Source: Harmonia axyridis
Taxonomy: Eukaryota; Arthropoda; Insecta; Coleoptera; Coccinellidae
Assembly (NCBI RefSeq): GCF_914767665.1
Contig: NC_059503.1
Location: 61,150,352-61,214,351 of the forward strand
DNA: 64,000 bases
Direction of reading: 5' to 3'
Shown: one piece after another, positions 9,878-21,216 of the stretch
Layout of the letters: every line of letters starts with the position of its first letter
Numbering within the stretch: position 1 is the first letter of the stretch
Translations under genes and position numbers: made by a program
The notes under the pieces: generated by a model
What the model was told of the DNA's origin: nothing
Seen by the model: only the letters and a program-made list of their open reading frames with translations
The model's database searches: none

Positions 9878-10411
9878 GACCTTAAAGAATTGTAAAAAAT
9901 TAAAAGTTCCTTCTTGGTAATAATATACCTCTTTTTCTATTGATCTGTTCACGTAGATCACGAAAGTTTTTATTTGAGGGGTCTGCGACGAATAGTTTAG
10001 GAGATATAACGATTTTTGTAGAGAGATTGAATTTTCTCGAATTTTCCTTACCCCGGACCTTAAAAAATTGTAAAAAATTAAAAGTTCCTTCTTGGTGATA
10101 ATATACCTCTTTATCTATTGATCTGTTCACGTAGATCACGAAAGTTTTTATTTGAGGGGTCTGCGACGAATAGTTCAGGAGATATAACGATTTTTGTAGA
10201 GAGATTGAATTTTCTCTAATTTTCCTTACCCCGGACCTTAAAAAATTGTAAAAAATTAAAAGTTCCTTCTTGGTGATAATATACCTCTTTATCTATTGAT
10301 CTGTTCACGTAGATCACGAAAGTTTTTATTTGAGGGGTCTGCGACGAATAGTTTAGGAGATATAACGATTTTTGTAGAGAGATTGAATTTTCTCGAATTT
10401 TCCTTACCCCG
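9878..10411 (+). repeat. S block, 3 units
   Basis: Units at 9878, 10056 and 10234, all of the gttcacgt/ggggtc/tttgtag type. The unit at 10056 ends with 'ctctaatttt'. Confidence 0.93.
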
Positions 10412-11061
10412 GACCTTAAAAAATTGTAAAAAATTAAAAGTTCCTTCTTGGTGATAATATACCTCTTTTTCTTTTGATCTGTTCACGTAGATCACGAAAG
10501 TTTTTATACGAGGGGTCTGCGACGAATAGTTTAGGAGATATAACGATTTTTATGGAGAGATTGAATTTTTACGGTTTTTTCCAAAAATTTCGACTTCAAA
10601 TTTTTCCTAAACTATGGGGACTACGGAAAATCGGTAAGCAGAGTTGGTATTGGCAGTTCATGATTATTCGAATTCCACTCACGAATGACAATATTTGAGT
10701 CGAAGAATTTTCTCGAATTTTCCTTACCCCGGACCTTAAAAAATTGTAAAAAATTGAAAGTTCCTTCTTGGTAATAATATACCTCTTTTTCTATTGATCT
10801 GGTCACGTAGATCACGAAAGTTTTTATTTGAGGGGTTTGCGACGAATAGTTTAGGAGATATAACGATTTTTGTAGAGAGATTGAATTTTTACGGTTTTTT
10901 CCAAAAATTTCGAATTCAAATTTCTCCTAAACTATGGGGAGTACGGAAAATCGGTAAGCAGAGTTGGTATTGGCAGTTCATGGTTATTCGAATCCCACTC
11001 TCGCCTGACAATATTTGAGTCGAAAAATTTTCTCGAATTTTCTCGAATTTTCCTTACCCCG
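10412..11061 (+). repeat. L cluster, L1 (320 bp) then L2 (330 bp)
   Basis: Close copy of the 7326-7974 pair, sharing 'cttttgatc', 'tatacgagg' and 'ggggagtacgg'. Confidence 0.93.
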
Positions 11062-11595
11062 GACCTTAAAAAATTGTAAAAAATCAAAAGTTCCTTCTTG
11101 GAAATAATATACCTCTTTTTCTATTGATCTGGTCATGTAGATCACGAAAGTTTTTATTTGAGGAGTCTGCGACGAATAGTTTAGGAGATATAACGATTTT
11201 TATAGAGAGATTGAATTTTCTCGAATTTTCCTTACCCCGGACCTTGAAAAATTGTAAAAAATTAAAAGATCTTTCTTGGTAATAAAATACCTCTTTTTCT
11301 ATTGATCTGTTCACGTAGATCACGAAAGTTTTTATTTGAGGGGTCTGCGACGAATAGTTTAGGAGATATAACGATTTTTGTAGAGAGATTGAATTTTCTC
11401 GAATTTTCCTTACCCCGGACCTTGAAAAATTGTAAAAAATCAAAAGATCTTTCTTGGTAATAAAATACCTCTTTTTCTATTGATCTGGTCATGTAGATCA
11501 CGAAAGTTTTTATATGAGGGGTCTGCGACGAATAGTTTAGGAGATATAACGATTTTTATAGAGAGATTGAATTTTCTCGAATTTTCCTTACCCCG
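11062..11595 (+). repeat. S block, 3 units
   Basis: Units at 11062, 11240 and 11418. The first has 'cttggaaataatatacc'. Confidence 0.93.
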
Positions 11596-11925
11596 GACCT
11601 TGAAAAATTGTAAAAAATTAAAAGTTCCTTCTTGGTAATAATATACCTCTTTTTCTATTGATCTGGTCACGTAGATCACGAAAGTTTTTATTTGAGGGGT
11701 TTGCGACGAATAGTTTAGGAGATATAACGATTTTTGTAGAGAGATTGAATTTTTACGGTTTTTTCCAAAAATTTCGAATTCAAATTTCTCCTAAACTATG
11801 GGGACTACGGAAAATCGGTAAGCAGAGTTGGTATTGGCAGTTCATGGTTATTCGAATCCCACTCTCGCCTGACAATATTTGAGTCGAAAAATTTTCTCGA
11901 ATTTTCTCGAATTTTCCTTACCCCG
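11596..11925 (+). repeat. L2 unit, 330 bp
   Basis: Standard L2 with an intact second hairpin arm. It is the last L unit before the longest S-only stretch. Confidence 0.94.
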
Positions 11926-14900
11926 GACCTCAAAAAATTGTAAAAAATTAAAAGTTCCTTCTTGGTAATAATATACCTCTTTTTCTATTGATCTGGTCAT
12001 GTAGATCACGAAAGTTTTTATTTGAGGAGTCTGCGACGAATAGTTTAGGAGATATAACGATTTTTGTAGAGAGATTGAATTTTCTCGAATATTCCTTACC
12101 CCGGACCTTAAAAAATTGTAAAAAATTAAAAGTTCCTTCTTGGTTATAATATACCTCTTTTTCTATTGATCTGGTCATGTAGATCACGAAAGTTTTTATT
12201 TGAGGAGTCTGCGACGAATAGTTTAGGAGATTTAACGATTTTTATAGAGAGATTGAATTTTCTCGAATTTTCCTTACCCCGGACCTTGAAAAATTGTAAA
12301 AAATTAAAAGATCTTTCTTGGTAATAAAATACCTCTTTTTCTATTGATCTGGTCATGTAGATCACGAAAGTTTTTATATGAGGGGTCTGCGACGAATAGT
12401 TTAGGAGATATAACGATTTTTATAGAGAGATTGAATTTTCTCGAATTTTCCTTACCCCGGACCTTGAAAAATTGTAAAAAATTAAAAGATCTTTCTTGGT
12501 AATAAAATACCTCTTTTTCTATTGATCTGTTCACGTAGATCACGAAAGTTTTTATTTGAGGGGTCTGCGACGAATAGTTTAGGAGATATAACGATTTTTG
12601 TAGAGAGATTGAATTTTCTCGAATTTTCCTTACCCCGGACCTTAAAAAATTGTAAAAAATTAAAAGATCTTTCTTGGTAATAAAATACCTCTTTTTCTAT
12701 TGATCTGTTCACGTAAATCACGAAAGTTTTTATTTGAGGGGTCTGCGACGAATAGTTTAGGAGATATAACGATTTTTGTAGAGAGATTGAATTTTCTCGA
12801 ATTTTCCTTTCCCCGGACCTTAAAAAATTGTAAAAAATTAAAAGTTCCTTCTTGGTGATAATATACCTCTTTTTCTATTGATCTGTTCACGTAGATCACG
12901 AAAGTTTTCATTTGAGGGGTCTGCGACGAATAGTTTAGGAGATATAACGATTTTTGTAGAGAGATTGAATTTTCTCGAATTTTGCTTACCCCGGACCTTG
13001 AAAAATTGTAAAAAATTAAAAGATCTTTCTTGGTAATAAAATACCTCTTTTTCTATTGATCTGGTCATGTAGATCACGAAAGTTTTTATATGAGGGGTCT
13101 GCGACGAATAGTTTAGGAGATATAACGATTTTTATAGAGAGATTGAATTTTCTCGAATTTTCCTTACCCCGGACCTTGAAAAATTGTAAAAAATTAAAAG
13201 ATCTTTCTTGGTAATAAAATACCTCTTTTTCTATTGATCTGTTCACGTAGATCACGAAAGTTTTTATATGAGGGGTCTGCGACGAATAGTTTAGGAGATA
13301 TAACGATTTTTGTAGAGAGATTGAATTTTATCGAATTTTCCTTACCCCGGACCTTGAAAAATTGTAAAAAATTAAAAGATCTTTCTTGGTAATAAAATAC
13401 CTCTTTTTCTATTGATCTGTTCACGTAGATCACGAAAGTTTTATTTGAGGGGTCTGCGACGAATAGTTTAGGAGATATAACGATTTTTGTAGAGAGATTG
13501 AATTTTCTCGAATTTTCCTTACCCCGGACCTTGAAAAATTGTAAAAAATTTAAAGTTCCTTCTTGGTGATAATATACCTCTTTTTCTATTGATCTGTTCA
13601 CGTAGATCACGAAAGTTTTTATTTGAGGGGTCTGCGACGAATAGTTTAGGAGATATAACGATTTTTGTAGAGAGATTGAATTTTCTCGAATTTTCCTTAC
13701 CCCGGACCTTAAAAAATTGTGAAAAATTAAAAGTTCCTTCTTGGTGATAGTATACCTCTTTTTCTATTGATCTGTTCACGTAGATCACGAAAGTTTTTAT
13801 TTGAGGGGTCTGCGACGAATAGTTTAGGAGATATAACGATTTTTGTAGAGAGATTGAATTTTCTCGAATTTTCCTTACCCCGGACCTTGAAAAATTGTAA
13901 AAAATTAAAAGATCTTTCTTGGTAATAAAATACCTCTTTTTCTATTGATCTGGTCATGTAGATCACGAAAGTTTTTATATGAGGGGTCTGCGACGAATAG
14001 TTTAGGAGATATAACGATTTTTATAGAGAGATTGAATTTTCTCGAATTTTCCTTACCCCGGACCTTGAAAAATTGTAAAAAATTAAAAGATCTTTCTTGG
14101 TAATAAAATACCTCTTTTTCTATTGATCTGTTCACGTAGATCACGAAAGTTTTTATATGAGGGGTCTGCGACGAATAGTTTAGGAGATATAACGATTTTT
14201 GTAGAGAGATTGAATTTTATCGAATTTTCCTTACCCCGGTCCTTGAAAAATTGTAAAAAATTAAAAGATCTTTCTTGATAATAAAATACCTCTTTTTCTA
14301 TTGATCTGTTCACGTAGATCACGAAAGTTTTTATTTGAGGGGTCTGCGACGAATAGTTTAGGAGATATAACGATTTTTGTAGAGAGATTGAATTTTCTCG
14401 AATTTTCCTTACCCCGGACCTTAAAAAATTGTAAAAAATTAAAAGTTCCTTCTTGGTAATAATATACCTCTTTTTCTATTGATCTGGTCATGTAGATCAC
14501 GAAAGTTTTTATTTGAGGAGTCTGCGACGAATAGTTTAGGAGATATAACGATTTTTATAGAGAGATTGAATTTTCTCGAATTTTCCTTACCCCGGACCTT
14601 GAAAAATTGTAAAAAATTAAAAGATCTTTCTTGGTAATAAAATACCTCTTTTTCTATTGATCTGGTCATGTAGATCACGAAAGTTTTTATATGAGGGGTC
14701 TGCGACGAATAGTTTAGGAGATATAACGATTTTTATAGAGAGATTGAATTTTCTCGAATTTTCCTTACCCCGGACCTTGAAAAATTGTGAAAAATTGAAA
14801 GATCTTTCTTGGTAATAAAATACCTCTTTTTCTATTGATCTGTTCACGTAGATCACGAAAGTTTTTATTTGAGGGGTCTGCGACGAATAGTTTAGGAGAT

Positions 14901-15128
14901 ATAACGATTTTTGTAGAGAGATTGAATTTTCTCGAATTTTCCTTACCCCGGACCTTAAAAAATTGTAAAAAATTAAAAGTTCCTTCTTGGTGGTAATATA
15001 CCTCTTTTTCTATTGATCTGTTCACGTAGATCACGAAAGTTTTTATTTGAGGGGTCTGCGACGAATAGTTTAGGAGATATAACGATTTTTGTAGAGAGAT
15101 TGAATTTTCTCGAATTTTCCTTACCCCG

Positions 15129-16730
15129 GACCTTAAAAAATTGTAAAAAATTAAAAGTTCCTTCTTGGTAATAAAATACCTCTTTTTCTATTGATCTGTT
15201 CACGTAGATCACGAAAGTTTTTATTTGAGGGGTCTGCGACGAATAGTTTAGGAGATATAACGATTTTTATAGAGAGATTGAATTTTCTCGAATTTTCCTT
15301 ACCCCGGACCTTAAAAAATTGTAAAAAATTAAAAGTTCCTTCTTGGTGATAATATACCTCTTTTTCTATTGATCTGTTCACGTAGATCACGAAAGTTTTT
15401 ATTTGAGGGGTCTGCGACGAATAGTTTAGGAGATATAACGATTTTTGTAGAGAGATTGAATTTTCTCGAATTTTCCTTACCCCGGACCTTAAGAAATTGT
15501 AAAAAATTAAAAGTTCCTTCTTGGTGATAATATACCTCTTTTTCTATTGATCTGGTCATGTAGATCACGAAAGTTTTTATTTGAGGAGTCTGCGACGAAT
15601 AGTTTAGGAGATATAACGATTTTTATAGAGAGATTGAATTTTCTCGAATTTTCCTTACCCCGGACCTTGAAAAATTGTAAAAAATTAAAAGATCTTTCTT
15701 GGTAATAAAATACCTCTTTTTCTATTGATCTGGTCATGTAGATCACGAAAGTTTTTATATGAGGGGTCTGCGACGAATAGTTTAGGAGATATAACGATTT
15801 TTATAGAGAGATTGAATTTTCTCGAATTTTCCTTACCCCGGACCTTAAAAAATTGTAAAAAATTAAAAGTTCCTTCTTGGTGATAATATACCTCTTTTTC
15901 TATTGATCTGTTCACGTAGATCACGAAAGTTTTTATTTGAGGGGTCTGCGACGAATAGTTTAGGAGATATAACGATTTTTGTAGAGAGATTGAATTTTCT
16001 CGAATTTTCCTTACCCCGGACCTTAAGAAATTGTAAAAAATTAAAAGTTCCTTCTTGGTGATAATATACCTCTTTTTCTATTGATCTGGTCATGTAGATC
16101 ACGAAAGTTTTTATTTGAGGAGTCTGCGACGAATAGTTTAGGAGATATAACGATTTTTATAGAGAGATTGAATTTTCTCGAATTTTCCTTACCCCGGACC
16201 TTGAAAAATTGTAAAAAATTAAAAGATCTTTCTTGGTAATAAAATACCTCTTTTTCTATTGATCTGTTCACGTAGATCACGAAAGTTTTTATTTGAGGGG
16301 TCTGCGACGAATAGTTTAGGAGATATAACGATTTTTGTAGAGAGATTGAATTTTCTCGAATTTTCCTTACCCCGGACCTTGAAGAATTGTAAAAAATCAA
16401 AAGATCTTTCTTGGTAATAAAATACCTCTTTTTCTATTGATCTGGTCATGTAGATCACGAAAGTTTTTATTTGAGAGGTCTGCGACGAATAGTTTAGGAG
16501 ATATAACGATTTTTATAGAGAGATTGAATTTTCTCGAATTTTCCTTACCCCGGACCTTGAAAAATTGTAAAAAATTAAAAGATCTTTCTTGGTAATAAAA
16601 TACCTCTTTTTCTATTGATCTGTTCACGTAGATCACGAAAGTTTTTATTTGAGGGGTCTGCGACGAATAGTTTAGGAGATATAACGATTTTTGTAGAGAG
16701 ATTGAATTTTCTCGAATTTTCCTTACCCCG
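15129..16730 (+). repeat. 1,602-bp (9-unit) tandem duplication, copy 1
   Basis: Nine S units whose private variants ('cttaagaaattg', 'cttgaagaattg', 'gagaggtctg') recur 1,602 bp later. Within it, the units at 15485 and 16019 are also near-identical, an older 534-bp step. Confidence 0.87.
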
Positions 16731-18332
16731 GACCTTAAAAAATTGTAAAAAATTAAAAGTTCCTTCTTGGTAATAAAATACCTCTTTTTCTATTGATCTG
16801 TTCACGTAGATCACGAAAGTTTTTATTTGAGGGGTCTGCGACGAATAGTTTAGGAGATATAACGATTTTTATAGAGAGATTGAATTTTCTCGAATTTTCC
16901 TTACCCCGGACCTTAAAAAATTGTAAAAAATTAAAAGTTCCTTCTTGGTGATAATATACCTCTTTTTCTATTGATCTGTTCACGTAGATCACGAAAGTTT
17001 TTATTTGAGGGGTCTGCGACGAATAGTTTAGGAGATATAACGATTTTTGTAGAGAGATTGAATTTTCTCGAATTTTCCTTACCCCGGACCTTAAGAAATT
17101 GTAAAAAATTAAAAGTTCCTTCTTGGTGATAATATACCTCTTTTTCTATTGATCTGGTCATGTAGATCACGAAAGTTTTTATTTGAGGAGTCTGCGACGA
17201 ATAGTTTAGGAGATATAACGATTTTTATAGAGAGATTGAATTTTCTCGAATTTTCCTTACCCCGGACCTTGAAAAATTGTAAAAAATTAAAAGATCTTTC
17301 TTGGTAATAAAATACCTCTTTTTCTATTGATCTGGTCATGTAGATCACGAAAGTTTTTATATGAGGGGTCTGCGACGAATAGTTTAGGAGATATAACGAT
17401 TTTTATAGAGAGATTGAATTTTCTCGAATTTTCCTTACCCCGGACCTTAAAAAATTGTAAAAAATTAAAAGTTCCTTCTTGGTGATAATATACCTCTTTT
17501 TCTATTGATCTGTTCACGTAGATCACGAAAGTTTTTATTTGAGGGGTCTGCGACGAATAGTTTAGGAGATATAACGATTTTTGTAGAGAGATTGAATTTT
17601 CTCGAATTTTCCTTACCCCGGACCTTAAGAAATTGTAAAAAATTAAAAGTTCCTTCTTGGTGATAATATACCTCTTTTTCTATTGATCTGGTCATGTAGA
17701 TCACGAAAGTTTTTATTTGAGGAGTCTGCGACGAATAGTTTAGGAGATATAACGATTTTTATAGAGAGATTGAATTTTCTCGAATTTTCCTTACCCCGGA
17801 CCTTGAAAAATTGTAAAAAATTAAAAGATCTTTCTTGGTAATAAAATACCTCTTTTTCTATTGATCTGTTCACGTAGATCACGAAAGTTTTTATTTGAGG
17901 GGTCTGCGACGAATAGTTTAGGAGATATAACGATTTTTGTAGAGAGATTGAATTTTCTCGAATTTTCCTTACCCCGGACCTTGAAGAATTGTAAAAAATC
18001 AAAAGATCTTTCTTGGTAATAAAATACCTCTTTTTCTATTGATCTGGTCATGTAGATCACGAAAGTTTTTATTTGAGAGGTCTGCGACGAATAGTTTAGG
18101 AGATATAACGATTTTTATAGAGAGATTGAATTTTCTCGAATTTTCCTTACCCCGGACCTTGAAAAATTGTAAAAAATTAAAAGATCTTTCTTGGTAATAA
18201 AATACCTCTTTTTCTATTGATCTGTTCACGTAGATCACGAAAGTTTTTATTTGAGGGGTCTGCGACGAATAGTTTAGGAGATATAACGATTTTTGTAGAG
18301 AGATTGAATTTTCTCGAATTTTCCTTACCCCG
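16731..18332 (+). repeat. 1,602-bp (9-unit) tandem duplication, copy 2
   Basis: Repeats copy 1 and ends at the L cluster at 18333. Copy B of the large repeat lacks this duplication, so it arose after A and B split, or was lost from B. Confidence 0.87.
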
Positions 18333-19652
18333 GACCTTAAAAAATTGTAAAAAATTAAAAGTTCCTTCTTGGTGATAATATACCTCTTTTTCTATTGATC
18401 TGTTCACGTAGATCACGAAAGTTTTTATATGAGGGGTCTGCGACGAATAGTTTAGGAGATATAACGATTTTTATAGAGAGATTGAATTTTTACGGTTTTT
18501 TCCAAAAATTTCGACTTCAAATTTTTCCCAAACCATGGGGACTACGGAAAATCGGTAAGCAGAGTTGGTATTGGCAGTTCATGATTATTCGAATTCCACT
18601 CACGAATGACAATATTTGAGTCGAAGAATTTTCTCGAATTTTCTCGAATTTTCCTTACCCCGGACCTTAAAAAATTGTAAAAAATTAAAAGTTCCTTCTT
18701 GGTAATAATATACCTCTTTTTCTATTGATCTGGTCACGTAGATCACGAAAGTTTTTATTTGAGGGGTTTGCGACGAATAGTTTAGGAGATATAACGATTT
18801 TTGTAGAGAGATTGAATTTTTACGGTTTTTTCCAAAAATTTCGAATTCAAATTTCTCCTAAACTATGGGGACTACGGAAAATCGGTAAGCAGAGTTGGTA
18901 TTGGCAGTTCATGGTTATTCGAATCCCACTCTCGCCTGACAATATTTGAGTCGAAAAATTTTCTCGAATTTTCTCGAATTTTCCTTACCCCGGACCTTAA
19001 AAAATTGTAAAAAATTTAAAGTTCCTTCTTGGTGATAATATACCTCTTTTTCTATTGATCTGTTCACGTAGATCACGAAAGTTTTTATATGAGGGGTCTG
19101 CGACGAATAGTTTAGGAGATATAACGATTTTTATAGAGAGATTGAATTTTTACGGTTTTTTCCAAAAATTTCGACTTCAAATTTTTCCCAAACTATGGGG
19201 ACTACGGAAAATCGGTAAGCAGTGTTGGTATTGGCAGTTCATGATTATTCGAATTCCACTCACGAATGACAATATTTGAGTCGAAGAATTTTCTCGAATT
19301 TTCTCGAATTTTCCTTACCCCGGACCTTAAAAAATTGTAAAAAATTAAAAGTTCCTTCTTGGTAATAATATACCTCTTTTTCTATTGATCTGGTCACGTA
19401 GATCACGAAAGTTTTTATTTGAGGGGTTTGCGACGAATAGTTTAGGAGATATAACGATTTTTGTAAAGAGATTGAATTTTTACGGTTTTTTCCAAAAATT
19501 TCGAATTCAAATTTCTCCTAAACTATGGGGACTACGGAAAATCGGTAAGCAGAGTTGGTATTGGCAGTTCATGGTTATTCGAATCCCACTCTCGCCTGAC
19601 AATATTTGAGTCGAAAAATTTTCTCGAATTTTCTCGAATTTTCCTTACCCCG
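18333..19652 (+). repeat. L cluster, 4 units (L1-L2-L1-L2)
   Basis: Four 330-bp units. It is nearly identical to 24775-26094; by eye I find two differences, 'cagtgttgg' here for 'cagagttgg' and 'gtaaagag' for 'gtagagag'. The L1 units have decayed second hairpin arms ('cccaaaccat', 'cccaaactat'). Confidence 0.94.
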
Positions 19653-20898
19653 GACCTTAAAAAATTGTAAAAAATTAAAAGTTCCTTCTTGGTAATAATA
19701 TACCTCTTTTTCTATTGATCTGGTCATGTAGATCACGAAAGTTTTTATTAGAGGAGTCTGCGACGAATAGTTTAGGAGATATAACGATTTTTATAGAGAG
19801 ATTGAATTTTCTCGAATTTTCCTTACCCCGGACCTTGAAAAATTGTAAAAAATTAAAAGATCTTTCTTGGTAATAAAATACCTCTTTTTCTATTGATCTG
19901 TTCACGGAGATCACGAAAGTTTTTATTTGAGGGGTCTGCGACGAATAGTTTAGGAGATATAACGATTTTTGTAGAGAGATTGAATTTTCTCGAATTTTCC
20001 TTACCCCGGACCTTGAAAAATTGTAAAAAATTTAAAGATCTTTCTTGGTAATAAAATACCTCTTTTTCTATTGATCTGTTCACGTAGATCACGAAAGTTT
20101 TTATTTGAGGGGTCTGCGACGAATAGTTTAGGAGATATAACGATTTTTGTAGAGAGATTGAATTTTCTCGAATTTTCCTTACCCCGGACCTTAAAAAATT
20201 GTAAAAAATTAAAAGTTCCTTCTTGGTGATAATATACCTCTTTTTCTATTGATCTGTTCACGTAGATCACGAAAGTTTTTATTTGAGGGGTCTGCGACGA
20301 ATAGTTTAGGAGATATAACGATTTTTGTAGAGAGATTGAATTTTCTCGAATTTTCCTTACCCCGGACCTTAAAAAATTGTAAAAAATTAAAAGTTCCTTC
20401 TTGGTGATAATATACCTCTTTTTCTATTGATCTGTTCACGTAGATCACGAAAGTTTTTATTTGAGGGGTCTGCGACGAAAAGTTTAGGAGATATAACGAT
20501 TTTTGTAGAGAGATTGAATTTTCTCGAATTTTCCTTACCCCGGACCTTGAAAAATTGTAAAAAATTAAAAGATCTTTCTTGGTAATAAAATACTTCTTTT
20601 TCTATTGATCTGGTCATGTAGATCACGAAAGTTTTTATATGAGGGGTCTGCGACGAATAGTTTAGGAGATATAACGATTTTTGTAGAGAGATTGAATTTT
20701 ATCGAATTTTCCTTACCCCGGACCTTAAAAAATTGTAAAAAATTAAAAGTTCCTTCTTGGTAATAAAATACCTCTTTTTCTATTGATCTGTTCACGTAGA
20801 TCACGAAAGTTTTTATTTGAGGGGTCTGCGACGAATAGTTTAGGAGATATAACGATTTTTGTAGAGAGATTGAATTTTCTCGAATTTTCCTTACCCCG
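19653..20898 (+). repeat. S block, 7 units
   Basis: The first unit has 'ttattagagg', a marker found just after L clusters also at 26095, 37251 and 39790. The second has 'tcacggagatc'. The unit at 20543 has 'gaattttatcg'. Confidence 0.93.
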
Positions 20899-21216
20899 GA
20901 CCTTAAAAAATTGTAAAATTAAAAGTTCCTTCTTGGTAATAATATACCTCTTTTTCTATTGATCTGGTCATGTAGATCACGAAAGTTTTTATTTGAGGGG
21001 TTTGCGACGAATAGTTTAGGAGATATAACGATTTTTGTAGAGAGATTGAATTTTTACGGTTTTTTCCAAAAATTTCGAATTCAAATTTCTCCTAAACTAT
21101 GGGGACTACGGAAAATCGGTAAGCAGAGTTGGTATTGGCAGTTCATGATTATTCGAATTCCACTCACGAATGACAATATTTGAGTCGAAGAATTTTCTCG
21201 AATTTTCCTTACCCCG
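20899..21216 (+). repeat. Hybrid L unit, 318 bp
   Basis: 5' half L2 ('ggggtttgcg', 'gaattc'), 3' end L1 ('gattattcgaattcc', 'cacgaatgac'), one 10-mer, and 2 bp lost in 'gtaaaattaaaag'. A matching copy is at 27697. Confidence 0.92.

Larger units (their letters stand above)
11926..18332 (+). repeat. S block, 36 units (longest S-only run)
   Basis: All units are 178 bp except 13350 (177 bp, one T lost in 'gaaagttttatttg'). It holds most of copy A of the large higher-order repeat and an internal 1,602-bp duplication. Units at 13172 and 14061 share 'gaattttatcgaatttt'. Confidence 0.93.
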
